A stretch of 64,000 nucleotides of DNA from Rhynchopus sp. YZ270_cl-10 (lineage: Eukaryota; Euglenozoa; Diplonemea; Diplonemida; Diplonemidae): contig OZ037869.1 in the NCBI GenBank assembly GCA_964035575.1, forward strand, positions 1,302,001 through 1,366,000, in the 5' to 3' direction. Shown piece by piece: positions 62,854 through 64,000 of this stretch. The translations under genes were made by a program, and so were the position numbers. How positions within the stretch are numbered: the stretch's first letter is position 1; each line of letters starts with the position of its first letter. The notes under the pieces are model-generated. The model had not been told where the DNA came from, did not search any database, and saw only the letters and a list, made by a program, of their open reading frames with translations.

Positions 62854-64000
62854 ATGACACGTCTTTCTGTGCTTGCTGCCTTGGTGGTGGCTGTGCCGGT
62901 GTGCGCGAAGAAGCCTCACATTGCGCTGATCCTTGCAGACGACTACGGGTGGGCCAACGTCGGCTACCACAACGCTTACAGCAAGGAAGTTGTCACACCG
63001 AACCTGGATCGCCTTGCAGAGCAGGGGGTGAAGCTGGACCGTCACTACACGTACAAGTTCTGCTCACCCACACGCTCGTCCCTGCAGACGGGGCGTCTGC
63101 CTGTGCACGTGAATGACCAGAACGCAGAACCAACCCTGAGAAATGAGAACGACACGATCGGAGGATACGCAGGCATCCCTGTGAACATGACAGGCATTGC
63201 ACAGAAGCTGCGGTCGGCAGGGTACCGTGCACACATGACAGGGAAGTGGGATGCGGGGATGGCAACACCGAGACACACCCCGCTTGGACGTGGATACGAG
63301 TCGTGGCTGGGCTACTTCCACCACTCGAACGACTACTGGAAGCGTTCCCTGCCCTTCACGGCGACGGGCACGGTGGACGTGTGCGAGAACCAGTACCTGG
63401 ACCTGTTCTACAACGACGGTCCCGCACTGCACTGCGCCAACACGTCTGTGTACGAGGAGGAGTACTTTCTCAACAACACCCTCACCGTCATCCGCGACCA
63501 CGACGTGTCGGAGCCGCTGTTCCTGTTCCACGCCTTCCACCTGATGCACACACCACTGGAGGTGCCGCAGAAGTACCTCGACGAGTTTGACTTCATCACA
63601 GACTCAGACTCGCAGCGCAAGCCCTACGCTGCGATGGTGAAGTACATGGACGACAACATCGGCGTCATTGTGGACGCACTGAAGGCAAAGGGGATGTGGG
63701 ACGACCTGCTGCTGATCTTCCTGAGCGACAACGGCGGCCCTATGTACTACTTGGGTGGTGCGAACAACTGGCCCCTGAAGGGTGGGAAGATGAGCGACTG
63801 GGAGGGCGGTGTGCGTGTGAACGCCTTTGTGAGTGGTGGGTTCATCCCCGAGAACGTGCGGAACACAACAGTGGACAGCTACGTACACTCTGCCGACTGG
63901 TACACCACACTGTGCGGTATCGCGGGTGTGGACCACACGGACGCGGAGGCTGTGGCGGCGGGCCTGCCTGCTGTGGACGGGAAGGACATCTGGGCCGACG
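62854..64000 (+). CDS. secreted arylsulfatase 2 (cut by the window end)
   Basis: The readable 382 residues start with a signal peptide (MTRLSVLAALVVAVPVCA) and continue with the same sulfatase motifs as the upstream gene: LILADDYGW, CSPTRSSLQTGR with formylglycine Cys70, MTGKWDAGM and LSDNGGP. Amino-acid identity to sulfatase 1 is very high, with differences concentrated in a few patches (for example DYWKRSLPFTATGTVDVCENQY against DYYTQGLPITATGTIDVCKDKY). The short leader differs in sequence, but a CACACAG acceptor again ends 16 nt before the ATG, which supports a conserved processing site. The 3' end lies beyond the window; a full product of about 515 residues is expected. Substrate unknown; the pair may have diverged in specificity. 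Confidence 0.92.
   Translation, partial: MTRLSVLAALVVAVPVCAKKPHIALILADDYGWANVGYHNAYSKEVVTPNLDRLAEQGVKLDRHYTYKFCSPTRSSLQTGRLPVHVNDQNAEPTLRNENDTIGGYAGIPVNMTGIAQKLRSAGYRAHMTGKWDAGMATPRHTPLGRGYESWLGYFHHSNDYWKRSLPFTATGTVDVCENQYLDLFYNDGPALHCANTSVYEEEYFLNNTLTVIRDHDVSEPLFLFHAFHLMHTPLEVPQKYLDEFDFITDSDSQRKPYAAMVKYMDDNIGVIVDALKAKGMWDDLLLIFLSDNGGPMYYLGGANNWPLKGGKMSDWEGGVRVNAFVSGGFIPENVRNTTVDSYVHSADWYTTLCGIAGVDHTDAEAVAAGLPAVDGKDIWAD

Noticed and set aside
1-64000. CRISPR arrays, operons or bacterial promoters
   Set aside because: No regularly spaced direct repeats; introns and gene content are eukaryotic. The hairpin motifs are irregularly spaced and not identical.

Overview
The window is nuclear DNA of a eukaryote, most likely a free-living protist. 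It carries a Nup98-type nucleoporin pair, a BEACH protein, AMP deaminase, eukaryotic MTHFR with its C-terminal regulatory domain, poly(ADP-ribose) polymerase domains, secretory sulfatases and a cathepsin. Short spliceosomal introns start with GTATG at 13 of the 14 inferred donors. Coding DNA is GC-rich with strong C/G third positions, while spacers are AT-rich and full of homopolymer runs. All twelve confident genes lie on the + strand, and most have an acceptor-like CACAG/ACAG just before the ATG. That combination is reminiscent of lineages with one-directional gene arrays and trans-splicing (euglenozoans such as diplonemids, or dinoflagellate relatives). The lineage guess is weak.

Layout. 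1-17437 holds no convincing gene. It is packed with small foldback elements and with about 40-nt hairpin motifs. 17438-22754 has a flavin reductase-like gene and a five-exon NSMAF/FAN-like BEACH gene. 24893-25972 is a secreted papain-family protease. 26887-27238 is a truncated, diverged piece of large-subunit rRNA. 27433-30703 is a four-exon, alpha-helical nuclear protein of unknown identity, followed by MTHFR (31028-33097). 33448-36727 and 37778-40722 are tandem Nup98-like paralogues. 41716-44690 is a 2975-bp terminal-inverted-repeat (TIR) element with a 6-bp target duplication. 47014-47775 is an unknown helical protein. 48345-52385 is a 1346-residue protein with two PARP domains plus PDZ-like, cold-shock-like and zinc-finger modules. 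A 5'-truncated LINE is fused to its 3' end. 54929-58432 is AMP deaminase with a degenerate second deaminase-like half. 58564-59763 is a 1.2-kb TIR element that ends just before the first of two tandem arylsulfatases (59793-61346, and 62854 to the window end).

The genes do not form one pathway; they look like ordinary housekeeping and secretory genes in a repeat-rich array. The most unusual signals are: (1) a dispersed hairpin family seen only on the coding strand, with a constant loop and outer stem but changing, pair-preserving inner stems; (2) the tandem-module dual-PARP protein and its LINE-derived end; (3) the pseudo-deaminase half of AMP deaminase; (4) Nup98 paralogues with duplicated GLEBS motifs and no autocleavage site.

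All calls come from reading the sequence. No database search or folding software was used.
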